A stretch of 64,000 nt of DNA from Luteibacter sp. (GCF_009912395.1 NZ_WNDO01000022.1:30200-94199); one strand, 5' to 3'. Counted from the first letter of the stretch, positions 25,779 through 34,883 are shown. The notes: generated from the letters alone by a model not told the origin. Numbers and translations are program-made.

Positions 25779-26519
25779 CTACGGGTGGGTGGTCACGTTG
25801 CAGACGTGATCATCGCAGCGCAGATCCTGTTGCGATGGGCAGAACGCGAGGCTGACCTTGGATATCTCCGGAACATGCGTCGTAGCGGAAGGAAGCTGAC
25901 CCTCCGGCGTGAGCCAGGTAACGCTGCTGCTCGGCATGGCCCCGCATGCAACCCCACTGACACTCGACTGGGTCCCCGTACGCGTCATCGTGGCCGTAGA
26001 CGATGTCCGCGTACGAGCGATGTTCGTCTTCACGCCCGTGCTCTCGTCGGTCACCGTGGTTACCCAGAACGCCCGCAGTCCATCGATCACCTCACGCTCG
26101 ATGTCCAGTCGGTAGGTGATACCGGGTTTCCAGGCGTAGGGCAGGTAGCAATTCGTAAGGACGTCGCCTTCTTCGTCACAGTCAGCCGCTCCCATGGATT
26201 CGATCCAGGTGGTGGCGCCATGTCGCGTCACGACGACACCGTGCCCTTGACCAGGGGCGGGGAGATCCGTCACGAGCTTCAAAATGAACCCGCCCGTCGC
26301 GCTGAAGGTGCCGGACTGCGACCAGGACTGCTGGCCTCCCGCCCCTGGATCGACATCGACCCTCAGCGGATAGGACATCCGGACGTACGACCCGTTGGGA
26401 AACGTCCGTGACACCGAACTCACGGTGGTTTCGGCGCTCGTGGTGGCCGCGATGGCTGAAAACGGAATGGCCGCCAGGGCAAGGCCGCAAGCGAACGCCA
26501 GGGTGAAACGAGTTGCCAT
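25779..26519 (-). CDS. Secreted protein of unknown function
   Basis: A 246-residue exported protein. I start at MATRFTLAF, preceded by AAGGA; residues 1-26 form a signal peptide ending FSAIAA. The mature part is rich in Ser/Thr and beta-strand-like, with GTFSATGGFILKLVTDLP, an acidic CDEEGD segment and YRLDIEREVIDGLRAFWVTT. Seven cysteines, three in the last 15 residues, suggest disulphides. I do not recognise the family; a beta-sandwich is possible. It is convergent with xerC and divergent from hslV. Confidence 0.7.
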   Translation of the reverse strand: MATRFTLAFACGLALAAIPFSAIAATTSAETTVSSVSRTFPNGSYVRMSYPLRVDVDPGAGGQQSWSQSGTFSATGGFILKLVTDLPAPGQGHGVVVTRHGATTWIESMGAADCDEEGDVLTNCYLPYAWKPGITYRLDIEREVIDGLRAFWVTTVTDESTGVKTNIARTRTSSTATMTRTGTQSSVSGVACGAMPSSSVTWLTPEGQLPSATTHVPEISKVSLAFCPSQQDLRCDDHVCNVTTHP

Positions 26520-26687
26520 GATGATTTCCTTGAAAGTGAAGCCCCTGTTCCTTCCAAAAAAGGTATCAGCGCATCGCCCCACGGTCTTTGGGGCGTAGTC
26601 TGAAATTGACGCAGGTCAATGCCGCAACGAACCTTGCAGCCCCGGATTTCCGGCCCCACCTAACGCTTCTCCCCCAAGGAACGCACC

Positions 26688-27221
26688 ATGGAATCGATGC
26701 ACGCCACGACCATCGTCTGCGTCCGCCGCGGCGACAAGGTCGTCATCGGCAGCGACGGTCAGGTCACCCTCGGCAACACCGTGATGAAGGCCAATGCCCG
26801 CAAGGTCCGCCGGCTGGGTCGCGGCGACGTGCTGGCGGGTTTCGCCGGTGCCACTGCCGACGCCTTCACGTTGTTCGAGCTGTTTGAGGAAAAGCTGGTC
26901 AAGCACGGCTACAACCTCACCCGCGCCGCCGTGGAGATGGCCAAGGAATGGCGCACCGATCGCCGCCTGGGTCGCCTCGAGGCGATGCTGGCCGTGGCCG
27001 ACAGGGAGGCCTCGCTGATCATCTCGGGCAACGGCGACGTGCTCGAACCCGAGCACGGCCTGATCGCCATCAGCTCCGGCGGCCCCTACGCGCAGTCCGC
27101 CGCGCTGGCCCTGCTCGAGAACACGGAGATGGATGCACGCACGATCGCCGAAAAAGCCTTGAAGATCGCTGGCGATATCTGCATCTATACCAATCACAAC
27201 GTTTCGATCGAAGAGCTCTGA
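26688..27221 (+). CDS. hslV: ATP-dependent protease subunit HslV
   Basis: A 177-residue threonine peptidase, the proteolytic core of the HslVU (ClpQY) protease in the cytoplasm. The catalytic N-terminal threonine after propeptide removal is T7 in [12 protein letters not shown]. Other family blocks are [12 protein letters not shown] and the Gly-rich [14 protein letters not shown]. It is intact and followed 4 bases later by hslU, which is broken; without a working HslU tail, HslV would be largely inactive. Confidence 0.96.
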   Translation: MESMHATTIVCVRRGDKVVIGSDGQVTLGNTVMKANARKVRRLGRGDVLAGFAGATADAFTLFELFEEKLVKHGYNLTRAAVEMAKEWRTDRRLGRLEAMLAVADREASLIISGNGDVLEPEHGLIAISSGGPYAQSAALALLENTEMDARTIAEKALKIAGDICIYTNHNVSIEEL

Positions 27222-27225
27222 GCCG

Positions 27226-28563
27226 ATGTCCGAACTGACTCCCCGCGAGATCGTCAACGAACTTGACCGCTACATCATCGGCCAGCACGACGCCAAGCGC
27301 GCGGTGGCCATCGCCCTGCGTAACCGCTGGCGCCGCATGCAGCTCGAGCCGGGCATGCGTGACGAGGTCACCCCGAAGAACATCCTGATGATCGGCCCGA
27401 CCGGCGTCGGCAAGACCGAGATCGCCCGCCGCCTGGCTACCCTGGCGAACGCTCCGTTCGTCAAGGTCGAGGCCACGAAGTTCACCGAAGTGGGCTATGT
27501 CGGCAAGGATGTGGAGTCGATCATCCGCGATCTGGCCGACATCTCGTACAAGCTCGTCCGCGAGCAGGCCAAGTCGCGCGTGCGCAGCCAGGCCGAGGAT
27601 GCCGCCGAGGACCGCCTGCTCGACGGCCTGCTGCCGCGCCGCCAGGCCACCGGCTGGGACGACACCGGCAGCGCCGCGCCGGCCATCGACAGCGACACCC
27701 GCCAGAAGCTGCGCAAACAGCTGCGCGAGGGCGCGCTGGACGACCGCGAAATCGAGCTGGATTTCGCCATGAACGTCGGCGTCGAGATCATGACCCCGCC
27801 GGGCATGGAGGAAATGAGCCAGCAGCTGGGCCGCATGTTCCAGAACCTGGGCGGCAGCAAGTCGCAGAAGCGCAAGATGACCATCCGCCAGGCGCATCCG
27901 CTGCTGGTGGAGGAAGAAGCCGGCAAGCTACTTAACGACGAGGAGCTGCGCAGCCGCGCGGTGGATATCGCCGAGCAGAACGGCATCGTCTTCATCGACG
28001 AGATCGACAAGGTCGCCCAACGCTCGGAGTGGGGCGGTGCCGGCGTGAGCCGCGAAGGCGTGCAGCGCGACCTGCTGCCGCTGGTCGAGGGCTCCACCGT
28101 CTCCACCAAGTACGGCTCGATCAAGACCGACCACATCCTGTTCATCGCCTCGGGCGCGTTCTCGCTGGCCAAGCCGTCGGACCTCATCCCCGAGCTCCAG
28201 GGCCGCCTGCCGATCCGCGTCGAGCTGAGCGCGCTGTCGGTGGACGACTTCAAGCGCATCCTGCGCGAGCCGAACAACGCCCTGACCAAACAATATGTTG
28301 CGCTGCTATAAACCGAGGGCGTGAACCTCGAGTTCACCGAGACCGGCGTGGACCGTCTGGCCGAGGTCGCCTTCCAGGTGAACGAGCGCACCGAGAACAT
28401 CGGCGCCCGCCGGCTGCACACGGTCATGGAACGGCTTCTGGAGAAGATCTCCTTCGAAGCTGCTGACAAGTCCGGCGAAAAATACAACATTGACGCCGAA
28501 TACGTCGATAAAAACCTAGGTTCGCTGGTCAAGGACGAGGACCTGAGCCGTTACATCCTCTGA
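27226..28563 (+). pseudogene. hslU: ATPase subunit HslU, interrupted by in-frame TAA
   Basis: The frame encodes a full-length HslU unfoldase (445 residues without the stop; E. coli has 443). Walker A is GPTGVGKT (residues 57-64) and Walker B is VFIDEID near residue 254. Codon 362 (28309-28311) is TAA, after QYVALL. The frame then continues without shift as [20 protein letters not shown] and ends in EDLSRYIL, the conserved tail that docks into HslV and activates it. A GTG after the stop (28321) could restart only a C-terminal fragment. Codons just before the stop (AAA CAA TAT GTT) are AT-rich against strongly GC-ending neighbours. It may be a true nonsense mutation or a sequence error. Confidence 0.88.
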
Positions 28564-28603
28564 ACATGGATAGGGCCCTCCCTCTGCTAAGCTATTGACC
28601 ATT

Positions 28604-29221
28604 ATGGGCAAGGTTATCCAACTCAAAACGAACGGCCAGCGGGCGTCCCTGCGTGAAGCACAGGACAACCGCCAGCTGATTCGCATCTGGCGCGGCGAAC
28701 TCGAACACGGCAGCTTTTGCGGCTACGTGGGCGGAGTCGGCCGCGAGTTCTTCCTGCTGTGGGTGGTCGGCGACGGCGTGAGCTACGACGGCAAGTACAT
28801 CATGCGGCATCGCGACATCTCCGAATTCGAGGCGCCGGACAAGCATGCCGGGTTCCTCGAGAAGGCGATGGCCCTGAAGAACATCGTGCCGTCGCCTCCG
28901 GAGAACTTTCCGCTGGAGGACATCAGCCAAGTGGTGAAGGCCGCCTCCGCGATGGCACCGGTGATCGGCGTGCACGTCGACAGCGAGGACGAGGCGGAGG
29001 TCTGCTACATCGGCCGCCTGGTCAGCGTGGAAGACGACGGCTTCAACATGCAGGAGATCACCCCCGACGCGGAATGGCTGCGCGAGCCGTCGTTCTTCTC
29101 GTGGGACGAAGTCTCCACGGTGAGCATGGAAGACTCCTACGCCATGTCGCTGCTGGCCGTGGCGGGCGATCCCCCGCCGCTGGAGCAGGGCACAGGCGGC
29201 GGTTTCGGCCACGCTCCCTGA
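28604..29221 (+). CDS. Conserved-looking hypothetical protein
   Basis: A 205-residue soluble protein without signal peptide or membrane segment. I chose ATG at 28604 (MGKVIQLKTNGQR); a TTG nine bases upstream is also in frame. The N-terminal half contains RIWRGELEHGSFCGYVGGVG and FLLWVVGDGVSYDGKYIMRH; the second half is acidic. I do not recognise a family. It lies downstream of hslVU on the same strand and ends just before a REP element. Confidence 0.65.
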   Translation: MGKVIQLKTNGQRASLREAQDNRQLIRIWRGELEHGSFCGYVGGVGREFFLLWVVGDGVSYDGKYIMRHRDISEFEAPDKHAGFLEKAMALKNIVPSPPENFPLEDISQVVKAASAMAPVIGVHVDSEDEAEVCYIGRLVSVEDDGFNMQEITPDAEWLREPSFFSWDEVSTVSMEDSYAMSLLAVAGDPPPLEQGTGGGFGHAP

Positions 29222-29228
29222 GAACCTG

Positions 29229-29288
29229 TGTAGGAGCGCGCTTGCGCGCGATGCTCTCCCGGAGATCGCGCGCAAGCGCGCTCCTACA
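29229..29288. repeat. REP pair with inserted loop
   Basis: Two 24-base arms with the common core (TGTAGGAGCGCGCTTGCG) flank a 12-base loop GCTCTCCCGGAG, itself partly palindromic (CTCCCGGAG). The arms equal the compact copies at 6589 and 20768, so the loop looks like an insertion at the centre. It lies between two plus-strand genes. Confidence 0.88.
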
Positions 29289-29301
29289 ACGATAAGTCCC
29301 C

Positions 29302-29658
29302 ATGTCCCGCCCGCGCCCCCTCGACATCACCCTGCACCAGACCTCCCGCGCTCTCGAGGTCGTGTTCGACAACGGCGAGAACTTCCGCCTTCCCTACGAA
29401 TACCTGCGGGTGAATTCGCCCAGCGCGGAAGTGCAGGGCCATGGGCCGGGCCAGAAAGTTCTGGTTTCCGGCAAACGCCATGTCGGCGTGAGTGCCGTCG
29501 AACCCACCGGCCACTACGGCGTGCTGATCCGCTTCGATGACGGTCACGCCAGCGGCATCTTCGGCTGGGACACCCTCTACGACCTTGGCCGCGCCTACGA
29601 CACCGCGTGGCCCGCCTATCTCGCCGAACTCGACAGCCGGGGCCTGACCCGCGGATGA
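29302..29658 (+). CDS. DUF971 domain protein
   Basis: A 118-residue protein of the DUF971 family, which corresponds to the N-terminal domain of gamma-butyrobetaine hydroxylase. Typical segments are LHQTSRALEVVFDNGENFRL, PYEYLRVNSPSAEV and the end GIFGWDTLYDLG. In many proteobacteria the gene neighbours hslVU, as here; the family is predicted to take part in iron-sulphur metabolism, without proof in this case. It starts shortly after a REP element and has no strong Shine-Dalgarno sequence. Confidence 0.9.
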   Translation: MSRPRPLDITLHQTSRALEVVFDNGENFRLPYEYLRVNSPSAEVQGHGPGQKVLVSGKRHVGVSAVEPTGHYGVLIRFDDGHASGIFGWDTLYDLGRAYDTAWPAYLAELDSRGLTRG

Positions 29659-29677
29659 GCGCACGCGCGTGAAAGCA

Positions 29678-29698
29678 ATACGCACACGCAAGGCGTAT
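29678..29698. promoter_or_regulatory. Possible operator upstream of the ribose operon
   Basis: ATACGC (29678-29683) and GCGTAT (29693-29698) form an inverted repeat with a 9-base spacer, about 70 bases before the rbsK start and overlapping an AT-rich GTATATT that could be a -10 element. No rbsR gene is in the window. This is a weak prediction. Confidence 0.35.
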
Positions 29699-29769
29699 AT
29701 TTGCGCGCCATCCCGAACCCACCGGCGAACAGCGGACGTTCCAAGGTCTTCACCCCGGAGCACCAAGGC

Positions 29770-30666
29770 ATGACGCGAATCGTCGTCGTAGGCAGCATCA
29801 ACATGGACCTGGTCACTCTCGCGCCGCGCTTTGTCGACCCGGGCGAAACGCTGACCGGCGACCGCTTCCTCACCATCCCCGGCGGCAAGGGCGCCAACCA
29901 GGCCGTGGCCGCGGCGCGTCTTGGGGCGCAGGTCGCGATGGTCGGCAACGTCGGTGACGACGCCTTCGGCCAGCAGCTCTACGACGGCCTCAAGGCCGAA
30001 GGCATCGATGTCAGCCACGTCTCCCGCGTCGACGGCGTGGGCAGCGGCACGGCCTCGATCACCGTGGCCGGCGGCGAGAACCAGATCGTCGTGGTGCCCG
30101 CCGCCAACGGCAAGGTCACGCCCGCCCAGGTGTAAGCCGCGCGCGACACGATCCGTGGCGCCGACGCCCTGCTGGTCCAGCTCGAAATTCCGCTCGACGC
30201 CGTGGACGCCACCCTGCGCATCGCCCAGGAAGAAGGCGTGCCGGTGATCCTCAACCCCGCGCCCGCGCAGCGCCTTCCGGTGGAATGGCTGCATCGCGTG
30301 CGCTTCCTCACGCCCAACCAGCACGAGCTCGCCACCGTGCTCGACGCACAGGGCGACATCGATTTCCGCGAACTGATGCGTCGCGCGCCTTGCCCCGTCG
30401 TGCTGACCCGTGGCGAGGACGGCGCCTGGTTCCGGGACACGGACGACGAGCCGCGCCACCAGGCCGGTTTCAAGGTCGACGCGGTGGATAGCACCGGCGC
30501 CGGAGACACCTTCAACGCCGCGCTCGCGGTGTACCTCTCCGAAGGCCTCGACGTAGCGGTGCGCAAGGCCTGCGCTACCGCCGCGATCGCCGTCTCCCGA
30601 CTGGGCGCCCAGGGCGGCATGCCGCGTGCCGAGGAGGTCGCGGCATTCCTGGAGAAGCATGCATGA
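29770..30666 (+). pseudogene. rbsK: Ribokinase, interrupted by in-frame TAA
   Basis: The frame encodes a complete PfkB-family ribokinase (298 residues) that would phosphorylate imported ribose. N-terminal GSINMDLV and GGKGANQA, and the C-terminal catalytic DSTGAGDTFNAAL, are intact. Codon 122 (30133-30135) is TAA after GKVTPAQV, and the frame resumes unshifted as AARDTIRGADALL. A single G-to-T change from GAA (Glu) would explain it. The stop removes the catalytic aspartate, so a truncated product would be inactive. The gene is first in a ribose operon, and its stop overlaps the rbsD start (ATGA). Confidence 0.9.
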
Positions 30667-31061
30667 GACGTAGCGGCCTGCTGCACGCCGAACTCAACCG
30701 CGTCATCGCCGCGATGGGCCACACCGACACGCTGGTGATCGGCGACGTGGGCCTGCCCGTGCCGCCGGGCGTGCCCTGCATCGACCTCGCGGTGCTGCCG
30801 GGCACGCCATCGTTCGCGACCGTGTTCGAGGCGGTGTACGCGCAGTTGGCGGTGGAAAGCGCCACCGTCGCCAGTGAGATCCGCTCGCGCAATCCCGCCA
30901 TGGTCGTCCTGCGCGACCGGCTGGAAGGCGAGGGCGTACATGTCGACGAACTGCCGCACGACGACTTCAAGCGACTCTGCGCACGCGCGGTCGCCGTGGT
31001 GCGTACCGGCGAGACCGCGCCGTACGCGAACGTGATCCTGCATGCGGGCGTGACCTTCTGA
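30663..31061 (+). CDS. rbsD: D-ribose pyranase
   Basis: A 132-residue enzyme that converts beta-D-ribopyranose to the furanose form used by ribokinase. It has the family N-terminus LLHAELNRVIAAMGHTD with the catalytic histidine region, and the end GETAPYANVILHAGVTF. It overlaps rbsK upstream (ATGA) and shares one base with the rbsA start. Confidence 0.95.
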   Translation: MRRSGLLHAELNRVIAAMGHTDTLVIGDVGLPVPPGVPCIDLAVLPGTPSFATVFEAVYAQLAVESATVASEIRSRNPAMVVLRDRLEGEGVHVDELPHDDFKRLCARAVAVVRTGETAPYANVILHAGVTF

Positions 31062-32542
31062 TGAACACGCCACTTGTCCGGATGCGCGATATCCACAAGG
31101 CCTTCGGACCGGTGAAAGTGCTCGAAGGCGTGGCCTTCGAACTGCTCCCGGGCGAAGTGCACGCCCTGATGGGCGAGAACGGCGCGGGCAAATCCACGCT
31201 GATGAAGATCCTCACCGGGATCTACGCGCCGGATGCGGGCTCGATCGAGGTGGACGGCCAGCCCGTCACCATCGCCTCGCCCGCCGACGCCGAAAAGCAT
31301 GGCATCGCCATCATCCACCAGGAACTCAACCTGATCCCGTCGCTGAGCGTCGCGGACAACCTGTTCCTCGGCCGCGAACTGCATCGCTTCGGCCTGCTCG
31401 ACCGCAAGGCCATGGCGACGCGCGCGAAGGAATGGCTGGCGCGCGTCGGCATGGAGCGGCTCGATCCCGGCACGCTGGTGGAGCGCCTCTCCGTCGGCCA
31501 GCAACAGATGGTGGAGATCGCCCGCGCACTCGGCCAGAAGGCGCGCGTGCTGATCATGGACGAGCCCACCGCCGCGCTGACCGAGCGCGAGACCAACACC
31601 TTGTTCGCGCTGATCCGCGAACTGCGCGCGCAGGGCACGGGCATTGTCTACGTCTCGCATCGCATGGAAGAGATCTTCGCCATCTGCGACCGCATCTCCG
31701 TGCTGCGCGACGGCCAGTTCGTCGGCACCCACCCCATCCCGGGCCTCGGCTTCGACGAAGTGGTGAAGATGATGGTCGGGCGCACGCTCGATGCACGCTT
31801 CCCGGAACGCACGCCGAACATCGGCGCGGTGCGCTTGAGCGTCGAACACATCGGCGGCGGCATCGTGGACGACGTGAGCTTCGAACTGCATGCCGGTGAA
31901 GTGCTCGGCGTGGCAGGCCTCATGGGTGCGGGCCACACCGAACTTGCGAGACTGCTTTTCGGTCTCGACAAGCTACAGGCCGGCCGCGTCACGCTCGACG
32001 GCAAGGTGGTGACGCCGAAGACGCCGAGCGAGGCGATCCACGCCGGTTTCGGTTTCGTCACCGAGGATCGCAAGGCGCAAGGCCTCGTACTCGACATGAG
32101 CCTGCGCGAGAACGTCAGCCTGCCACGCGTGCCCGCGCGCGGCGGTCTCGTCGATCGCCCGGCCGAAAAGAAACAGACACGCGGCCTGATCGACGCGCTG
32201 AAGATCCGCACCCGCGACATGGAGCTGGACGTGCGCGCACTGTCCGGCGGCAACCAGCAGAAGGTCGTGCTGGCCAAGTGGCTGGCGCTCAAGCCACGCG
32301 TGCTCATCCTCGACGAGCCCACGCGCGGCGTCGACGTCGGCGGCAAGGCCGAGATCTACCACATCATCAATCAACTCGCGGAACAGGGCGTGGCCATCCT
32401 CATGATCTCCTCGGAACTACCGGAAGTGCTCGCCATGAGCGATCGCATCCTGGTCATGCACGAAGGCCATGCGACGGCCCTGCTCGATGCCCACGGCGCC
32501 ACCCAGGAAGCCGTGATGACCGCCGCGACCGGAGGCAAGTGA
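31061..32542 (+). CDS. rbsA: Ribose ABC transporter ATP-binding protein
   Basis: A 493-residue double ABC ATPase of the CUT2 class that powers ribose import. The first domain has Walker A GENGAGKST (residues 38-46) and signature LSVGQQQMVEIAR. The second domain has the usual degenerate Walker A (GLMGAGHTE) and signature LSGGNQQKV, as in other CUT2 ATPases. It begins on the last base of rbsD and ends just before rbsC. Confidence 0.96.
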   Translation: MNTPLVRMRDIHKAFGPVKVLEGVAFELLPGEVHALMGENGAGKSTLMKILTGIYAPDAGSIEVDGQPVTIASPADAEKHGIAIIHQELNLIPSLSVADNLFLGRELHRFGLLDRKAMATRAKEWLARVGMERLDPGTLVERLSVGQQQMVEIARALGQKARVLIMDEPTAALTERETNTLFALIRELRAQGTGIVYVSHRMEEIFAICDRISVLRDGQFVGTHPIPGLGFDEVVKMMVGRTLDARFPERTPNIGAVRLSVEHIGGGIVDDVSFELHAGEVLGVAGLMGAGHTELARLLFGLDKLQAGRVTLDGKVVTPKTPSEAIHAGFGFVTEDRKAQGLVLDMSLRENVSLPRVPARGGLVDRPAEKKQTRGLIDALKIRTRDMELDVRALSGGNQQKVVLAKWLALKPRVLILDEPTRGVDVGGKAEIYHIINQLAEQGVAILMISSELPEVLAMSDRILVMHEGHATALLDAHGATQEAVMTAATGGK

Positions 32543-32543
32543 C

Positions 32544-33488
32544 ATGACGCAGCAAATCGACTGGAGCCGCGTGGCGCCACTCCTCCAACGCCTCGGCTCG
32601 GTGATCGGCCTCGTGCTGCTCTTCATCGTGCTTTCGGTGATGAGTCCCGACTTCCTCACCACGGGCAACCTGCTCACGGTGTTACGCCAGGTCTCGATCA
32701 ACGCGCTGATCGCCTTCGGCATGACCTTCGTGATCCTCGCTGGCGGCATCGATCTTTCGGTGGGCGCGATCCTCGCCTTCACCGGCGCGATCACGGCGGG
32801 CCTCATGGCGGCCGGCCACGGCATGGTGCTCTCCGTCGGCGCGGGCCTCGGCCTCGGCCTGGTGCTGGGCATGCTCAACGGCGTGCTGGTGTCGTGGGGC
32901 AAGGTGGCGCCCTTCATCGCCACGCTGGGCACCATGACCCTCCTGCGCGGCCTCACGCTGTCGTACACGCAGGGTAGCCCGATCCCGGTGACCAACTCGG
33001 GCTTCGCGCTGCTGGGTGGCGGGTATGTCGCCAACCTCATTCCGTTGCCCGTGATCCTGATGTTCGTGGCCTTCGCGGTCTGCGGTTTCCTGCTGCGCGG
33101 CACGGTGTTCGGTCGCCACGTGGTCGCCATCGGCGGCAACGAGGAGGCATCGCGGCTCTCCGGCGTGCGCCTGGCACCGATGAAGCTCGCCATCTACGGC
33201 CTGTCCGGCCTGCTTTCCGCCTTCGCCGGCATCGTGCTCACCTCGCGCCTGTATTCGGCGCAGGCCACGGCGGGCGAGGGCTATGAGCTGGATGCCATCG
33301 CGGCGGTGGTGCTCGGCGGCACCAGCCTCGCCGGCGGTCGCGGCTGGCTGTTCGGCACGCTGGTCGGCGCGCTGCTGATCGGCTTCCTCAACAATGGCTT
33401 GAACCTGCTGGGCGTAAGCTCGTTCTACCAACAGGTGGTCAAGGGCATCGTCATCCTGATCGCCGTCCTGCTCGACCGGCGCCAGTAA
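32544..33488 (+). CDS. rbsC: Ribose ABC transporter permease
   Basis: A 314-residue inner-membrane permease of the CUT2 family with eight or more hydrophobic segments. Family signature blocks are FVILAGGIDLSVGAI, GKVAPFIATLGTMTLLRGL and the C-terminal GGTSLAGGRGWLFGTLVGAL. It works with RbsA and RbsB. Confidence 0.96.
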   Translation: MTQQIDWSRVAPLLQRLGSVIGLVLLFIVLSVMSPDFLTTGNLLTVLRQVSINALIAFGMTFVILAGGIDLSVGAILAFTGAITAGLMAAGHGMVLSVGAGLGLGLVLGMLNGVLVSWGKVAPFIATLGTMTLLRGLTLSYTQGSPIPVTNSGFALLGGGYVANLIPLPVILMFVAFAVCGFLLRGTVFGRHVVAIGGNEEASRLSGVRLAPMKLAIYGLSGLLSAFAGIVLTSRLYSAQATAGEGYELDAIAAVVLGGTSLAGGRGWLFGTLVGALLIGFLNNGLNLLGVSSFYQQVVKGIVILIAVLLDRRQ

Positions 33489-33509
33489 TCACCACGAGGG
33501 ACACATCCC

Positions 33510-34442
33510 ATGCGCAAACTCAGTTTCTTCGCCGCGGCAGCGGCCACGCTCCTCGCCGCCTGCTCGCAGCAGGGTCCGGGCGAATCCGCGCCTTCGGCAT
33601 CGACCTCGGCCGGTGGCGGCGCGTCCGGCACGCCGGTGATCGGCCTGGCGCTGTCTACGCAGAACAATCCGTTCTTCGTCGAACTGAAGAACGGTGCGGA
33701 AAAGGCGGCCAAGGACGCCGGCGTGACCCTGACGGTGGTCGACGCGCAGAACGATCCGGCTCGCCAGATCTCGAGCGTGGAAGACCTGATCCAGAAGCAT
33801 GTCTCGGTGATCCTGCTCAACCCCACCGACTCCTCCGCGCTCGCGGGCGCCGTGCAGTCCGCGCAGCGCGCGAACATCCCGGTCATCACCCTCGACCGCG
33901 GCGTCGACGGTGCCGACGTCGCCTCGCATATTGCTTCGGACAACATCGCCGGCGGCAAGATGGCGGCCGACTTCCTCGCCAAGCAGCTCGGCGGCAAGGG
34001 CAACATCATTGAACTGCAGGGCGTGGCCGGTACCTCGGCGGCCCGTGAGCGCGGCAAGGGGTTCGACGACGCCATCGCCGGCACCGGCCTGAAGATCGTC
34101 GCCCAACAGCCCGCCAACTTTGATCGCGCCCAGGGCCTCTCGGTCAGCGAGAACCTGCTCCAGGGCAACAGCGACGTCCAGGCGATCTTCGCCCAGAACG
34201 ACGAAATGGCTCTCGGTGCCGTGCAGGCCCTGGCCGGCAAGAACAAGAAGGTGCTCGTCGTCGGTTTCGACGGCACGCCCGACGGCAAGACCGCCGTGCA
34301 GAACGGCACCATGGCCGCCACCGTCGCCCAGCAGCCGGAAGAGATCGGAAAGCTCGGCGTCGAGACGGCGAAGAAGCTCATCGACAAGCAGCCGGTGGAC
34401 AAGACCATCGCGGTGCCGTTGAAGCTGCTCACCAAGGAATAA
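33510..34442 (+). CDS. rbsB: Ribose ABC transporter substrate-binding protein, predicted lipoprotein
   Basis: A 310-residue periplasmic-binding-protein type 1 ribose binder. The core matches RbsB (GLALSTQNNPFFVELKNGAE, FDGTPDGKTAV). Unlike E. coli RbsB, the signal sequence ends in a lipobox, TLLAAC with C18, followed by a Ser/Gly/Ala-rich linker, so the protein is probably lipid-anchored rather than free in the periplasm. It is last in the operon and followed by an intrinsic terminator. Confidence 0.94.
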   Translation: MRKLSFFAAAAATLLAACSQQGPGESAPSASTSAGGGASGTPVIGLALSTQNNPFFVELKNGAEKAAKDAGVTLTVVDAQNDPARQISSVEDLIQKHVSVILLNPTDSSALAGAVQSAQRANIPVITLDRGVDGADVASHIASDNIAGGKMAADFLAKQLGGKGNIIELQGVAGTSAARERGKGFDDAIAGTGLKIVAQQPANFDRAQGLSVSENLLQGNSDVQAIFAQNDEMALGAVQALAGKNKKVLVVGFDGTPDGKTAVQNGTMAATVAQQPEEIGKLGVETAKKLIDKQPVDKTIAVPLKLLTKE

Positions 34443-34446
34443 GAAG

Positions 34447-34471
34447 AACGGGCCGAAAGGCCCGTTTTTTT
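34447..34471. terminator. Intrinsic terminator of the ribose operon
   Basis: AACGGGCC (34447-34454), loop GAAA and GGCCCGTT (34459-34466) run into a seven-base T-run. An A-rich stretch on the other side means it could also serve the convergent minus-strand gene, whose stop codon (34470-34472) lies in the T-run. Confidence 0.9.
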
Positions 34472-34883
34472 ATGGTCTGGATGACGACCCTGGCGAATTC
34501 CACCCAGATGGCTTCCTGTTGTCGACTCCCTTGATGATCACCACGTTTCTTTCCAGGAATCTCCACCAGGAGCCCTGGAAGCGATATCCGGAAAACGTGC
34601 GCATCGCGGCCAGGTTGAAGGCGAAGCTCTCCGACGACTCCGGTGTTTCGACATTCCACGGCTTACCCGATGGCGTAAGACGGAATTCAATCCGAACACA
34701 TGCCATCGTTCCTTCATTGGTGGGGTATTCGCCAACCGTCGGTTCCACGGGTTTGGCGTAAAGAATTTTCCGTTCCGTACTACGGATTTCCTGGCGATAC
34801 TCCGTCTCGCCACAATTGTGGGCGGATACGACTCCGCTGGCAGTACATAGAATGAAACACACTTCGATGAGGTGTCGTCGCAT
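34470..34883 (-). CDS. Secreted TonB_C-like protein
   Basis: A 137-residue exported protein; residues 1-21 are a signal peptide (MRRHLIEV to VVSA). After HNCGETEYRQEI comes a domain like TonB_C: GTMACVRIEFRLTPSGKPW, then SSES with FAFNLAAMRTFSGYRFQ. There is no retained membrane helix. An in-frame GTG start at 35117 would fuse a second signal-peptide-like region in front, which I treat as a decayed duplicate. The region is visibly richer in A/T than its neighbours, which hints at transfer or relaxed selection. Confidence 0.6.
   Translation of the reverse strand: MRRHLIEVCFILCTASGVVSAHNCGETEYRQEIRSTERKILYAKPVEPTVGEYPTNEGTMACVRIEFRLTPSGKPWNVETPESSESFAFNLAAMRTFSGYRFQGSWWRFLERNVVIIKGVDNRKPSGWNSPGSSSRP

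Noticed and set aside
28321..28563. Independent small gene after the hslU stop
   Set aside because: The sequence is the unbroken C-terminal part of HslU in the same frame, so it is part of one interrupted gene.
5359..29288. CRISPR array
   Set aside because: The repeated palindromes are dispersed one by one between genes without regular spacers and match REP elements.
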